From: Fasciolopsis buskii
Taxonomy: Eukaryota > Platyhelminthes > Trematoda > Plagiorchiida > Fasciolidae
Direction: 5' to 3'
Length of the DNA stretch: 64,000 bases
Assembly: GCA_008360955.1 (NCBI GenBank)
Contig: LUCM01005573.1
Coordinates: forward strand, 139,958-203,957
Shown: one piece after another, positions 39,640 to 52,260 of the stretch
Layout: each line of letters begins with the position of its first letter
Numbering within the stretch: position 1 is the stretch's first letter
Notes under the pieces: generated by a model
What the model saw: only the letters and a program-made list of their open reading frames with translations
Databases searched by the model: none
Told to the model about the DNA's origin: nothing
Position numbers and translations under genes: made by a program

Positions 39640-41630
39640 AGAGAGTGATTGACAATTTCTTATGAACAGTTCAGTTGCGCAAAGTATTTCATCCTGCGTT
39701 GATTGTGTGAAACTCTGCATTTATTCGATGTAAGAGTTAAATATTCACTTTACGTAATTTAAGCATGATTTTCTCACTTATAATTTCATATTCGAAAACT
39801 CGACGATTCAACTGATTAATAATCATAACTCTGTGAGTAGTCTCTTTTGGTGTCATATTTCTATAGACGGAGTGGGTAAAACCAATCCTGTGGGCTATCT
39901 AAGCTTCGAACAAAGTTGATAGTGCTGCTATTTGATTTGGTCCGACAGTGTGAGAACGTAATTCATCATATACTTCAGAGGTTGATCCCATTTTTATTTC
40001 TATATTGCTATTTTAAGCCATCCCCGACTAGTGTCTTCTTGGATAGGCTTATCCCAAAAGAAAACCGATATTTTGATATACATGGTGTGATACTTTTTGG
40101 CCGCAATAATTAACGTGATAACTGTCTAGCACAAGTGCTCATGTCCAGAATGAAAGTAAAAAGAGTCCTTTGTCAAACTGCATCAGACTTGGCTTCACTG
40201 TCCCCGAATGTCACGTTGCCATTGGAATTCTATTATTGCGCCATTCCTATTTGGGGCAGTATGTTGATTAGACGAATGTTGTACAGAAACTGCCGATACG
40301 AGGAACCATGAAGTGGAGAAAATTTAACTGTGAAGTTGCGCATCTCCGGTACAGGTTGACCAGTTAGTGTAAAATATCGTCGTTGCCTTGACAGCTACAT
40401 GTCACTTAATAAGAGCCTTATAGAAGAAGAAAAAAGACCAACCACGGTAGCTAAAAAGCTGATGGATTACTATATCGATCAAGAACGGTTTTACCATAAC
40501 TTACGTTTATAACAATTATATCAACCATATAGACCTAATTCATGAGATTCTACGCATTAATTCCCTTACCAGAACGTATCAGCTTTGTCTTGGTGTCTGA
40601 TGCTACTGAAGCGATAGAGATGGTCTTTCGTAACGGTTATAAAACTGAAACTTTAAAAGCTCTCAACCTACATTATCTTGAAGTCAAGTCCTTCAAGTGC
40701 AAACCATATGATGCTAACGAAACTAAAGTGATGATTTCAGACGTTAAGCAATAGGAGGAGAATTAGTTCCCCCAGGGTTTTACTGGGTCAGTCACTAAAG
40801 CCAGCAGGCACCGCGGCAATAAACATCTATAATCCTTTAGCTGTTTTTGACAGTTGCAGCCTAATGCTTCGAAAACTTTTAAAAAAGATTTTGTCATTTT
40901 TTTCACGAGTTCAGGGTACTTTTAGACGTCTGGTAAAGGTTTTGAGAATAAAATGAGGGACACTCCATACACCCAAGAAGTCTGTCATAACGGCTTAGAC
41001 AAAGACGGTGCCCTTAATGTGTGATTGCCAGTTGCCTTGGAAAACATCAGAAAATTCTCCGTGTTTGTCAGCGTTTTAAATCTCCGCGACTCAACCCGGC
41101 CGAGTTGGTGGACTTTCAAATATCCCATTTTCCCTTGGCTATGTTCCATCGGAATCTTTGGTCTATGGTATGCGGGAAATGATCTTATCACAAATGTTTC
41201 ATACAAATGAGGTTGCAAACCACCGTGACGTTTTTTCATCTGCTCTACAAATGGTGGTGGTAGAAATAAGTTTAATATCATTTTTTTATTTTTGTGATAC
41301 AGTACGTTTGAATTATGAATGTTTGGCATGATTCACTCTTCTGAGACCGTATGTCCATCGATGACATCGCGTGAGCAAAAGCTGGAACTGAGTGACAAAC
41401 GCATGCGTGTAACAGTTCTGGATAAACCATCAAGCACAAAACATTGCTTTCTTCCGAACGCTGCAGGTGTGCGTACTTATATGCACAATGTTCATTCACT
41501 CAGATATCGTTTACAACATGAGTATATACTACAAGCATTTTGTCGTTGTCCCCAAGTCCAGATTAGACCAGCTGATTGTGGTCTTCGTTCCTCTAGGAGT
41601 TCTTCAAAGGTGAGATTCTGTGCACAAAGG
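39640..41630. other. Overlapping open frames, no gene decided
   Basis: A plus-strand frame at 40542-40754 and a minus-strand frame at 40985-41329 are listed or discussed separately. At 41319-41642 one plus frame is open for 107 codons, and a second plus frame is open at about 41417-41607. I cannot tell which, if either, is coding. A good acceptor (GTTCCTCTAG) near 41599 and a good donor (AAAG, then GTGAGA) at about 41612 bracket only 13 bases. Confidence 0.4.
40985..41329 (-). CDS. Candidate small ORF, unknown product
   Basis: A 114-codon frame starts with a true ATG at 41329 and ends at TAA. The peptide is basic, with a short hydrophobic, proline-rich segment MILNLFLPPPFVEQM near residues 17-31 and no clear signal peptide. 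I recognise no family. The plus strand in the same place is also open for 61 codons. A single-exon gene, a retro-copy or chance are all possible. No promoter or poly(A) signal was identified. Confidence 0.22.
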   Translation of the reverse strand: MPNIHNSNVLYHKNKKMILNLFLPPPFVEQMKKRHGGLQPHLYETFVIRSFPAYHRPKIPMEHSQGKMGYLKVHQLGRVESRRFKTLTNTENFLMFSKATGNHTLRAPSLSKPL

Positions 41631-41639
41631 AGATCCCGG

Positions 41640-42139
41640 TAAAGCACGTTCATTCAAAGTGCACAACCATAATGATGCTTGGATAGGACAGTACCGGGTA
41701 CGCACACCTGAAGAGTGGTTCCAACCACGAAACTGGTCGCGTGCATTTAGAGAAATTTTGTCCGTTCATTCTGATACTACTTACAAGATACACAGGCATA
41801 CTCTAAGAAGGGTAAGTTAAGTCATGCATCCATATGTCAGCTATTTTGCAAATACATTCGTCTTCTTTTTTTTCTCGCATAACGTCAAATGTGGTATCCT
41901 TATCATATATGTGGATCGCTTTGTAAGCTGAAGCAAAATTTTGCTTTTTTCACAACCGATTAAAAGCGGCATGAGAAACTGTTACACCTGACTGACCTCT
42001 GAGATCAACAGTTGCCTATGGACTTCGTGCAGTCAAAGCCTCATGGGAGAAACTGTTCGTCGTCGCTCTTCAAGGAGATTACTACTATTCTTTTATGAGC
42101 ACATCCGTCAGTGGGATTAGATTTTTCCGTTATCGTTAA
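41640..42139 (+). CDS. Candidate exon pair, unknown protein
   Basis: The first exon starts somewhere between 41640 and 41670 and ends at 41811, before a strong GTAAGT donor. Only one plus frame is open across it (about 50-57 codons, including RVRTPEEWFQPRNWSRAFRE), and that frame leaves in phase 0. A second exon could begin at 42004 (acceptor GACCTCTGAG) or 42017 (acceptor GATCAACAG). All three frames are open behind these sites for 28-44 codons, so the true frame and end are undecided; 42139 is the end of the longest one. The 5' boundary of the first exon is also unclear because none of the AG sites there has a pyrimidine tract. No family is recognised. The call rests mainly on the single open frame and the good donor. 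Confidence 0.3.
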
Positions 42140-42149
42140 TTATCAGGTC

Positions 42150-45100
42150 ATCTCTGGGTCAGTTGGGGAAAATTCATCTGGAATTTCCGCACTCCCAGGA
42201 TTTGCCGTAAAATTTCAAAAGGCGATATCATGAAATAATTTTCCCAGTGAAAAATCTTCCGGTTTATTATTCAAATATAGTAGAATGAGTTTGTCTCAAT
42301 GCGGGCAAATCCATTCACGCATAATTATGTCCCGTTTTCGGTAACTTAATAGATTGACACCGCGTTCGAATAACAGTTGTACTGCACAGACGAAATATAA
42401 CCTTGTTGAGATTTATTCATTAATTTCTTCGACCTCAAAATAAAGAGTTAATGTTCGAACAGCCAAAGATTAATCATTTAATCTAATTTATTCGAAAACC
42501 ATCGTCGATATTTATCCTCCATGGTGACTGGATTCGGCAAAAGTTGTTGTCCAGAAATCTTTCATCGTAAAATGTTGACCCTGTCTGGGCGATTGATTAC
42601 TAGCAAATAAAACAACATGTATCAATAACGGCCATAAAGTTATTAAATGATCATTCATGTTTGTGGTATGAATAATCATGGACCACACAAATCCAGCGTG
42701 GCACTAATAAGCTCAATCAACCAGAGGGGAAAGACTTTTCTTCGAGGAAAATTGAACAAGTTGTACACACTCCTTTCTGTTAGCTTTCCGAGATTTTCTC
42801 GGTTCACCGTAATTCAGTACTTGAGGCCTCTTCCTTTGTATGCTTTCATCTTATAAGATTCATCAGGAAGTACGCTTATTGTTGGTATTGCTGAGTATTT
42901 TTGTCGTAAGGAAAATGTCGTAAGGTTTAACATCGGACAATATGTGACGGGACGACGTTCTTCTTATGCACTAGTTCAAAGGACATGTATAAATGATTTG
43001 ACGAAGCGCCGAGTGTTCTGAGGATGGAAAATATGTTGGATAAACCGTTGAATAAGAATTCTCAGACGGTACGTAAACTGACTAACTGATGGACTCGTGT
43101 TAGCAATTCATCCTGTTCAATTTCAGATCATAAGAAATCTACCTGAGTAATACGATGTGAACCTTTTACGTTTCTGGAACGGTGTGAGAAATCTTTAATT
43201 TCTACCTTTTCATCCAGTGAACGGCTGTTTGTGGCTTACCCCGATTCAACCGTATTCTCAATTATCGTGTGACACATATTCACCATGTGCATACCAACAG
43301 AGATTTCTAGGAATTTCAATATCTGCATTTATGCTGTTGCCATTGCGGCAGAACCCGGAATAAATTGACACTTTTGTGCTCTGGCAAAATAATAACATTG
43401 CTGCAGGTTAGGCTACCACTTGCAAAATATCAGCTAGTAACGTGTAACCTTTTTCCAATCCTAATGAAAGTGATATTCTGTAGAACAGTATCGTCTAACA
43501 CCTTTCTCAGATAGTCGTGTGTGATACGGCATACATGTAGATCATGACCAGCTGCGAATTCGTGTAACGAAAGAAAAGAAATATGATCTCATTACAAAAA
43601 ATTACAATCCATAATCCTCACATTCTTATGCAACTCGATGTGGATATCTCATGGAAAATTTACGAATTGGTATAAAGGGAGACAAAAGTGAGTTTTGCAC
43701 ATGATGGGCTGATCGAAAACCAAAATGCGAATTCGGATAACCTAGTCATGGGGATAACATCGATCAAAGAATTGCATTATATTGAACATCAAACAAATTA
43801 TTTCACTCATTGTTCCGCTTTTATGCGTGCAGTGTCGCCAGGATGCAAACCCTAACTCCTTGTCCGACTAAACTGTGCCCTGCAGGTTTGCAATCAAATT
43901 CGTATACTTTGTACAGGAAGCACTGTCGAATTTTGCGAGAGTCTGCATTCTCCGTTCTGAGGAGCTTTTATTTCGATGCTGGGGCAGACACACTCGTAAT
44001 TTGCAATGAAAGTAACAAAAAAGATAAACATTCTGAAAGCTTATGTAGGTTTGATATTTGCCAGAAATACTATGTCTTTTGTGCATGGGAATTGCTATTC
44101 TCGTTTTCCGCACGCTTTTGCGGTAGCCGGGAAACGCCAATTGTGTGTACTCGGAAGTGACTTTGAAAAGCCCACAGATGTGCATGAGATATCGGTTGCT
44201 AATTAGTTAGTGCATATTGCCGGGAAATGTTCGGCGTGCGAATGTCAAAATAGGATATGTACACACATAGCCCAAGTGCATGAGTATAAGTGACACGATT
44301 CTCCAAGGTACCGTATTGGAAATGGGAAACCAGAGTCCTGTTTGAATATTTTGAATGAACTGATTTTCTCATGTGCATCGTGCATAGCGTCGGCCTTCGA
44401 GAATTACCGTGTGTACGGATGTGGTGTCCGAAATGCTATCGAACCCATTTCGTAGTTTGAACTCCTGGTTGAACCGAGTGACCTAGGTTAATGTAAAAAT
44501 GGTGTGCTCATGGCAAGATCCACCACTGTATGGAATAAATAAACGAATTTGAAGATTGACAAAACAAATTGAATAATTAAAAATAATCTGTTTGAGTGAT
44601 ACGACATTTTTGCAACTTCTTACGGAGAAAAGTACATAGATAACAAAATGATTAAGACCTATCGCGATCTTCATCGGGACTATCGCGGTTTACGTACATA
44701 CACGGGTATTCACGTGATTTACGATGTTATTCGAATCACCCGTGATAGTCAACGAAGCTGAAGAAAATCAGATAAGCCAATAAGGATTAGCCTATAATCT
44801 TTATCATACAAGAAAAGTAGCTTAAAATACAAATAAGAATGTATAAATTCTCGAGAATAAGCGTGAGACGACCTTCTGTAAAATATTAGGCGCTGACGCG
44901 ACCTGTTTAAAAATATCCGGAAGATGAAGAAAAATTGCGAGGTTTCCAACCAAACTACGAGTAGTCCACATCGACACTGACATTGTAGCTAATTACTACG
45001 TTCTTTTCGAAACTGCCATAGTCTAAACCTCCTCGTCAAGGCAGAAGAAGCACAGACGTCTCTTGAATGAATAAAGAACATTATTGATAGTATGAACAGT

Positions 45101-46260
45101 GGGCTAGTGTTCACTCACGATGGAAAGTTAAGCGGGGCCAAGGAGTCATGATTGACGGAAAAGATTCAATTTCAACGGCTTTGATGAATTCAAATAAACG
45201 TGATGCCACACTCAACGAAAAGAGGTGAATTTTAGACATCGGGCTTTTATTTGTAATTTCTTTTTGATCCAATGCTCCCATCCTTTGGCATGTAAACTGC
45301 AGCTAGTTTTGCTCAAAACAAAGCTGGTAAGGATTTCACTTATAAGAGCAATGAGTACTTCTCTTCTCTCCGGCAGACCAGAAATTGACAGTCCTGGTTG
45401 GTACAGCTAATCTTAATTGAAATGATTATTCTGCCTAAACATCATGATCGTGAACTGCCTTGCACATAATACAGGATTAAACCAAAAGTAATAATTCTCA
45501 GACTCCTTAATGGGTCCGTGTTCGCGCACGGAAAGTTTTCCAGTTCATTGCCCGAACCGAAATTGTCTACCATCAAAAGTACAGCAAAAAGTCACCGTCT
45601 CAAGCTTCTAGTATGCGATTCATAATATTTCTCGGAGTTTTTAGTTGGGCCATCGATGATATAGACCTTCGTGTTTTACTTACATACTGGTGCTACTATT
45701 ATCCTCAGAAGTATAACTTTGTACCATTCAGTCATGCTTTCTCCGTTTATCCGACCTGTATTTGCATTCCAAATTCGATCATAAATTCGGTCCAGCCATA
45801 GCGAACCTAAACAGCACACCGGTTTTCATGAATCCACAGGATGCTCCAAGATAACCGGAACGGTCTGATAATGAAGAAAAACCATGATCCTCAACCGGCA
45901 ACCGCAAAAGTAACTGTGCACAGACGCCGACTTCGATTGTTTGCATCACACGAGCCCGACAATCTGCCACCCAATCAAGGTTGCCCCATCACGTACAAGA
46001 AGATACCTGAATAATCGGATTTCACGCAGGATGACCTAAATGTTCACTTGTACAAATACGCAGTTGGTTACTAAGCCTTCTTGCAATATAACTAGCAGAT
46101 TGCTGTCCAAGAAAACTTATGTACTGTAGCCACAGCATCCCCAATGAAGCTCCCGGTTGGATTCCATTTATTGCACGAAAACTGTTCATTCGATATCTAA
46201 GCCTCAAAATAACTTTCTTTTCAACTTTTATCGAGTTTATGTTCGACAATATTAATATGA
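42150..46260. other. No gene supported
   Basis: Noted but not called: a plus-strand stretch 43886-44009 behind an acceptor-like CCCTGCAG that stays open for 40 codons to TGA; a 62-codon ATG frame at 45613-45801 whose first residues (MRFIIFLGVFSWAI) look like a signal peptide; and overlapping frames on both strands at 43810-44206. An imperfect inverted repeat at 44678-44750 is listed separately. Confidence 0.45.
44678..44750. repeat. Inverted repeat, 11-base arms
   Basis: Arms 44678-44688 and 44740-44750 pair with one mismatch (GACTATCGCGG against CCGTGATAGTC). The related phrases TATCGCGATC and TTCACGTGATTT lie around and between them, so the region is rich in short palindromes. Function unknown. 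Confidence 0.5.
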
Positions 46261-46264
46261 CAGA

Positions 46265-46360
46265 TTAGGTTAGTTGCAGGACGTGAGTCAGTACCAGTTA
46301 AGGAATGTCAAGTGACTTTGTATGAGCAATCACCTACGGTTCGACTCTCCATACCTCCCG
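46265..46360 (+). repeat. tRNA-like unit (possible SINE)
   Basis: A very good B-box, GGTTCGACTCTCC, lies at 46338-46350 on the plus strand. The A-box region is weak (TAGTTGCAGGACGTGAG near 46270), at a spacing that would need a long variable arm. It lies just before the first copy of the 37-base direct repeat. Confidence 0.3.
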
Positions 46361-46387
46361 GAGATATACAACTAACGTGTAGCTTCT

Positions 46388-46424
46388 TTAGTAGTAGGAG
46401 ATTGAATGTTTTCATGAAATAATT
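46388..46424 (+). repeat. 37-base direct repeat, copy 1
   Basis: Identical over all 37 bases to 46792-46828. It is followed by a short TTGACC...GGTCAA hairpin. It lies between two tRNA-like units. Confidence 0.85.
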
Positions 46425-46534
46425 GACCATGTGATATGATCGGTCAACTCACGATAAAGAAACCATGGAAGCAGTGTACAGCTGTTTGTTTGATCGAGCT
46501 TGTTAGGAATCATGAGCAGTGCATATGGACCGCG

Positions 46535-46612
46535 CCCGAACTGGGACGCGAACCCGAACAAGGACGAACGATTCTGAGTCGAACGCCTTAGCCATTACGC
46601 TACCGGACAGGC
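46535..46612 (-). repeat. tRNA-like unit (SINE head or tRNA pseudogene)
   Basis: The minus strand reads GGTAGCGTAATGGCTAAGGC, a good A-box and D-arm. It continues through an anticodon-loop-like CTCAGAA with partly paired stems to a B-box, GGTTCGCGTCC (46544-46554). If the loop is read literally, the anticodon would be CAG (Leu), but the stems pair poorly, so a working tRNA is unlikely. Confidence 0.45.
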
Positions 46613-46791
46613 TGTGAACGGTTTGTTGAAATTCACCACATCATGTTGCACCTATCCGTGACTGATTTGCACGGTTACTGTCCGCTAGCTCACACCGATC
46701 GACCCCTACTCAGAGATGACTTCTGTGCAGGTAGCCTAAGTACGACCAAGGCTTTGGATATGACCTACAGAGCTTGATTACTTGGTACATA

Positions 46792-46866
46792 TTAGTAGTA
46801 GGAGATTGAATGTTTTCATGAAATAATTAAGCGATGATATCACACGGTGAATTATTTCATGAAAAC
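46792..46866. repeat. 37-base direct repeat copy 2 with 17-base hairpin
   Basis: Bases 46792-46828 repeat copy 1 exactly. The last 17 bases of the repeat (46812-46828) then occur as a perfect inverted copy at 46850-46866, leaving a 21-base loop. Copy 1 lacks this inverted arm. Confidence 0.85.
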
Positions 46867-46899
46867 GTGTACCTGTTGAACTGGTTGATCGATTAGTTC

Positions 46900-49800
46900 A
46901 ACCAATTACAGTCAGAGCCTGAAATATGCACAGAAATCAGTGAGAATGGCACATCTTAATGCACCGGAATCAACAAAACACAATGTGATTATACACGACG
47001 AAGACTGGCGAAAAATAATGCAACAGGCCATCAAGAAAGGGGGCTAACACTTGCCAGTGTGGAAACGTCTGTGTTTCAGATTTCATCTGAGCCTAAAAAT
47101 AAACCTTTCCCCATTTTTCTTCTACGACTTAAACACCGGCATCGTCAGTTTTTACGGGACAGCAACGACTTATTTTTAATTGCAAATTCCAAGTCTATCG
47201 ATTTTTCTGTTTGTTATCCTTCAATTTCGTAAAATACACCTGTAACACATGCCACCATCTAGTTATTTAAAAAACAAACTGGACAGACAATGGTGTACTT
47301 TTGACACCGTTTTGTTAATTTACCCAATTTCTGATTTCGATCCGGAGTAAAATCACCAAACACAAAGCTGTTCAAATGAAATGTCGCAAATACAACGCCT
47401 AACATCAGCTAACAACAGATATTTTTAAAATTCTCTAACTTGTATCTAGCGGTCAGCCTTCTGCTTACTGCGGAGACATTCCCGGTCGAGTATTTGGGCT
47501 GCAGTGGTCCAGTAACATCAACTTTCCGGTACTGAGATAGTCTTTGCCTCTGGCCTGATAGCCGGAATATTTAAAACTGCGTTGGACACAATGCTTCCAA
47601 AATAAAACCATCTGCGTGTTTTTCAATGCATAGGGAAGACGATAATTCTTGGTACGAGACAGATTTTGTATTACATTCTCTCCTTTCCGTTTTCATTCCA
47701 GTTGACAGTGCGTTCGGCACACAGAGCACCTCCCAACAATGAACAAACGGAACCAACGGGTTGAGTGAAACAGAGAATTGGGGGTTTAACATGTAGTCCA
47801 ATCTTCTCAAAAAAGGAGGCATTGAGCTAATAAGAAATATTTACCGATATGTTTCTCACGACAACAAACGAATAATTACTTCCATTCAATCAATCCTTTC
47901 AATTCTCGCTCCAACTCTCATAGAAGGCCTAAATCTCTGCAACACTGGTGTGCATACATTGACTTCTACGGATCCAGCTATACAGTATACTGTCCTGCTG
48001 AATTTTCGTCGAAATTGGCGTACACTTTTCGCCATCTTGCAGGATAGTGTAACTAATGAAGTACCTTAGTTTGCACGATTTCTATCAAACTAGAAGCAAA
48101 GAGAGTCCAGAAAGGCAATCCGCGCTTGTTGTTTCTAACCGTCGAACAGATATTATGTGAGCTTTATCAATATCCCATTTACTGAGCGTATATAAACCAG
48201 ACTCTCCGTGCGTTTTGAGACCATAATAGAAAGCAAAATGCGGTTTATCCACAATGATACCATAGGCAGTGGTGAAAATACAGTATTTATAAGCGCTAGT
48301 AACCTGTGAGTCTGGAAACTTTATTCAACACGTTCTCAGGTCCCTTTGGTGCAAGTTGCGTCAACTCCATAGTGTAAGAATTTCGATCGCACATAACCTA
48401 ATGAATTTCCTATACAGAAAATCGAACACGTTTTCGATAAATTCAGGATCTGGTCTTTGTTAAGATTTTGATTGAACTGCAGTCTAGAATTAGATGTACT
48501 ATCATGAGAACTGAAATCATTTTAGGTGACCTGGTCAACTCAGAATAAATCAATCATTTATTTCTCGGAATTTGAAATCACTTTCTTCATAGCAAAGACC
48601 ATTTGCTGCTATTCATAGCTTCTTCTACAGTGACACTGAAAAAAATCCCACACTTTTCTGTCCAGACAAAAATCCAAACGGACAATTTCCACCGATGAAT
48701 TTCTCTCTGGAAATGACTGTTTTATGATTTTCTTATGAATCGCCGCTTGCCGAGCATCAGTTGGCAAAGTCAGCCCGTCACCGAATTGACGCCCGCAGCA
48801 TTTTTATCACCTGGTTGGAAGTAGTACGAACTCCGCTTTTTTTGCGTTTGCCGCATACTTGAAGGATTTGACGCTCGAGGCTGTTCAGCTGCTCTGTCTT
48901 TTTCCAAAGGAAATTCTGGCTCTATTCTGCCTTATGACGAAGGAAAAGAAATCACTTTGTTGCTTTTAGGGGAAATAGAAATGAAAATTTCTTGCATCGG
49001 CCTAATGAATTGTTTGGTTTCGTAACATGTTTTTATCTCAACTTATCGATGACTGATGACCTATTCAGGTTAAAACAATAAACACCATTTGGTACGCATC
49101 GGCAATCTAATCCCATCTGCCTGAAATACAACACCAAGAAATTGTAATTTTGCAAACTGGTTGTCCCGAAAACGGCATAGATCAGTAAAATAGAACACTC
49201 GTGTTACCACGACAACATGATCCACGTTGATGCAAATCATGATTTCTTCTAATTGAAAACCCTACATCTCATTAACACAAGTTAACGCCAATCCCTGAAT
49301 AACAGAATATCATCTGTTAAAGAATTACCGTTGACATATGGTTACGCGTACCATTCTGATTTGACTATTCGATAAAATAAAGACCTGCAAGAAATTTTAA
49401 AAAAACATCCTGTGTTTCGTCTACCAACTTGCCGCAACTAAAATGCCATTTCATTTGCTGATACTCTGTTCTACTCCATAGAAGTTTAAAACTTGGGAAC
49501 AGTCTCTAAGATTATTTTGAAATTGTCGAGTAGACATTTGGTCAGAAATATGCAGGAACAATATCTCCGTTGCTTATTTGGTGATTAAGTAAGAGAATCC
49601 AAAGGTAAGGAATTCAAAACCAACCAACGATGAAACGCTGACAAGAAGCCGACACACAATTTGTGCTGGATAGGCAAATTCGTATGAAATATTCTGATGT
49701 GCTATTTAGGTTCATGAAACGTGGCACACACAGGGTCACAATTACTACTCTGTCGTTGAACCACTAATTTATGAAGAAACGAGTGTTTCGCGTTTCACAA

Positions 49801-50760
49801 TTGCCTTGATCGAAAGGCATGACGGTCAGATTATTGGGAGATATTTCGATCCCCAGTGTATCCCAATGCACTTGTTACCGGTCACTGTTCTGTTGGAATT
49901 GTCGTGACGAATATTGTCCTAAATAAAGTTGGGAATGCAGGTGACTAACTAATGAATTGGAACTATCAACCTTAGAAAGCTTATCAAATCCCAATACTGC
50001 CACTGGTAATCGTTTTACTCGGTTTATTATGCACCAGTATATGTAAACTTGGAAAGCTGGCAATATCGCATTAGAGGCCACTGGATAGTGGACCAGGGAT
50101 CACGGAAAGTGAACATATATACTCACAATTTTGCCATAAAAATGTTGACTACTAGTCACATGACCTGCGGGATCTTCGGAGTCGCCAGAATCAGCAGAAC
50201 CACGACACAAGTTAGGTATTGTCCCATATTTAAAATGAACAATTCCTGTTTTCACTTCTCAAGTTCAAAGGAAGACCCACTGACTGAAAGGAACTGCCTT
50301 GAAAATTACCACTGAGCACATTGAGAAAACACAAGTTGGCGAAGAAGCTCGTTTTCAGTGATTCGTACTCATGCCATTACATAACTATATACATATATAT
50401 ATCTTGACAAAACATTTTCACTATAGGAAGTATTGGATTAGTCAGATACAAATATGGGTGGGGAAGGGATTTGTGGTGTTACATGCATAACCTGGATACA
50501 CAAAAATGTGTTGTGTTAATTGTTTTGTTATCTAGGGTTTCTATTGGGACGGGGGGTGGGCCAGGGGAGTTGAAGCGCAACCACAAATTGTTTTTGAGAC
50601 AAAGTGGAGGAATTGTGAGCGGATTGCGGAGCTTTCCGCAATGCTTCAAGAGGCGGACCAACTTTGCCAACCTGGGTTTTGACCTCTGACTTTATACAGG
50701 GTCTGAAAGCTTGCGTCACATTCATTGGTTTGGTTAGTCTGTTGCTAGATGTGAAAACTG
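46900..50760. other. No gene supported
   Basis: Frames at 47571-47822 (-), 49875-50081 (-) and 50049-50315 (+) have no recognisable motif. A TATACATATATATAT tract lies near 50387-50402. The G-rich stretch near 50547-50570 and the GC-rich DNA up to 50700 adjoin the Penelope-like element and may belong to it or to another repeat. Confidence 0.45.
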
Positions 50761-50779
50761 CGCTATTTAGTGGACTTTT

Positions 50780-51925
50780 AATTTCCAGTGCCTAATCATG
50801 GCCGGGTGGTGCTCACCGGATGCGTTCTCAGCCAGCGCCTGGTCGTGCGGCCGATGCGACATGTCCGAAAAGGAAACATGTGAAGAAATAGATACAAAAA
50901 CAAGGCTGCAGACTCGGGGACTTTTTGTCTTTTCGCCCTTAATGAACTCTATTGGGCAGGATTTGAAACAGGATACGGAAGCTTGGCTGCGTAGAGTTAG
51001 TCTTACTGATAGCGCTAGTCCAGTCTTTCGTCGTGCTATCTCTGCTAGCGTGTCACCTTTGAATGGCAGAGATATGCATACTGGCTTTTCCTCTCCACCG
51101 TCGCCCTCCAAGGAACTTCCTGTTCTGTCTCCAACACTGTCGATTAATCTAATTGGGACGCCATTTTCAGTGATACTTCTTCTTACCGTTGCAGTTCGCT
51201 TAAGAGTATCTTCGTGCATATATCTTTTCGTCCTGGCATCAGACATCTAATTAAATTCCTCTTCACATTAAAAGGTACAAACCTGTGGAAGTTGATGTAT
51301 TACCCATTCCATATGGCTTTCCTGTGTACTGATCGCTGTTTAGTTTTCGTCGAGGGGTTGAGTACACAGATGTCATCCACAAACGCATTTGTATAAGGTG
51401 AGCGATTTTGTATTTGACGACTCGAGTGGTCCCATGTTCCAGCTTTGCCATGAAAATGTCAGCTAGTGCGGACCGAGTGGGATCCCATCGCTACGCCGTC
51501 CACGTGTTGCGTAAATTTGATTATTGAATTAAATTGGACGTTGCTAGGTACGAAAGAACATTAGTTGTTTCACAGTCTTGCTATCGGAAAGACTCTCGCA
51601 AGCCATTGCTCTCGATTAGTCACAGGGTATTCGTTGTCTCCGTGATCGGAACGTTGGTAAAAAGGGCGGTGACGGCTAAAGAAAGCATCCTTCGTCCCTT
51701 CATATCTAGCTCTTTCCGAGGAGCTTTGTACAATAACGGCTTATTGATCGATAGATGGTGTTTAACTGATTCGGACTGTATGCTGAAAAACCAATGGGCT
51801 GGAGAGGTAGTTGGTGTCTCCGGGGCCCGAAAACATGGGCGTCACGACAGTGCGACATGTGCCAAATCCGTTTTGCGCGGTCTTTTGCACTCTTTTGCCA
51901 GCCGGTCGACCTCTCATGCGTGATT
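50780..51925 (-). mobile_element. Penelope-like retroelement, RT plus GIY-YIG region, decayed
   Basis: Minus-strand motifs appear in order with frameshifts. RT: ALFTNVPITET near 51640-51672, HVDGVAMGS at 51481-51506, ADIFMAKLEHG near 51431-51463, and the catalytic FVDDI at 51369-51383. Linker: CISLPFKGDTLAEIARRK near 51020-51085. GIY-YIG-like end: IGRTTRR near 50840-50860, then EHHPAM near 50797-50816. The DGVAMGSPLGP-type block, the SLPFKGD block and the IGRTTR block followed by EHHPA are hallmarks of Penelope-like elements, in which a GIY-YIG endonuclease follows the RT. One or two bases are lost inside the SPLGP block, and the YIG tyrosine is replaced in the readable frame. The copy is therefore inactive. 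It is GC-richer than its surroundings. The upper boundary is uncertain; the 5' part may reach to about 52260. Confidence 0.88.
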
Positions 51926-51939
51926 GAAATCGATGCTAA

Positions 51940-52260
51940 GCTGCACAGCTGAGAGTGTATTGTGGTGACTCAGTTTGTTCACGCGCCGTGTGTGTGCGTG
52001 TGTGTGCGCGTAGATGCGGTCGAAAGTCAAAAATCACTCACCATTATCATCACCATCGTTTGCGCACACGGCTGCTTGATTTGCTGACTTGTCATGTGAC
52101 CCGGTCCAGAAACTGTGGCCGCGCCTTGGTGGGCACGCTAGGCTTTGCGTTACCACACGGTATAACCGCCGGTTCTCGGCCCAGCGGGCTGCACACTGAC
52201 GTGCGCATGGTCGCTACGTTTTGTACGCGTTTGATGGCGGTAGCCCAGTCTGTACATTAA
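51940..52260. other. GC-rich, CpG-containing stretch with GT-rich tract
   Basis: GC content here is clearly above the window average, with several CGCG and GCGC clusters and a (GT)n/(GC)n tract at about 51988-52010. A plus-strand frame (about 100 codons to 52260) is open but contains no recognisable motif. It adjoins the 5' side of the Penelope-like element and may be its leader region or a separate repeat. Confidence 0.45.

Noticed and set aside
50798..51250. 150-codon plus-strand frame
   Set aside because: It is the antisense of the Penelope-like element, whose minus-strand motifs are clear. The open antisense is a by-product of higher GC.
51955..52260. About 100-codon plus-strand gene in the GC-rich stretch
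   Set aside because: It has no motif, simple repeats inside and an adjoining retroelement; likely part of a repeat.
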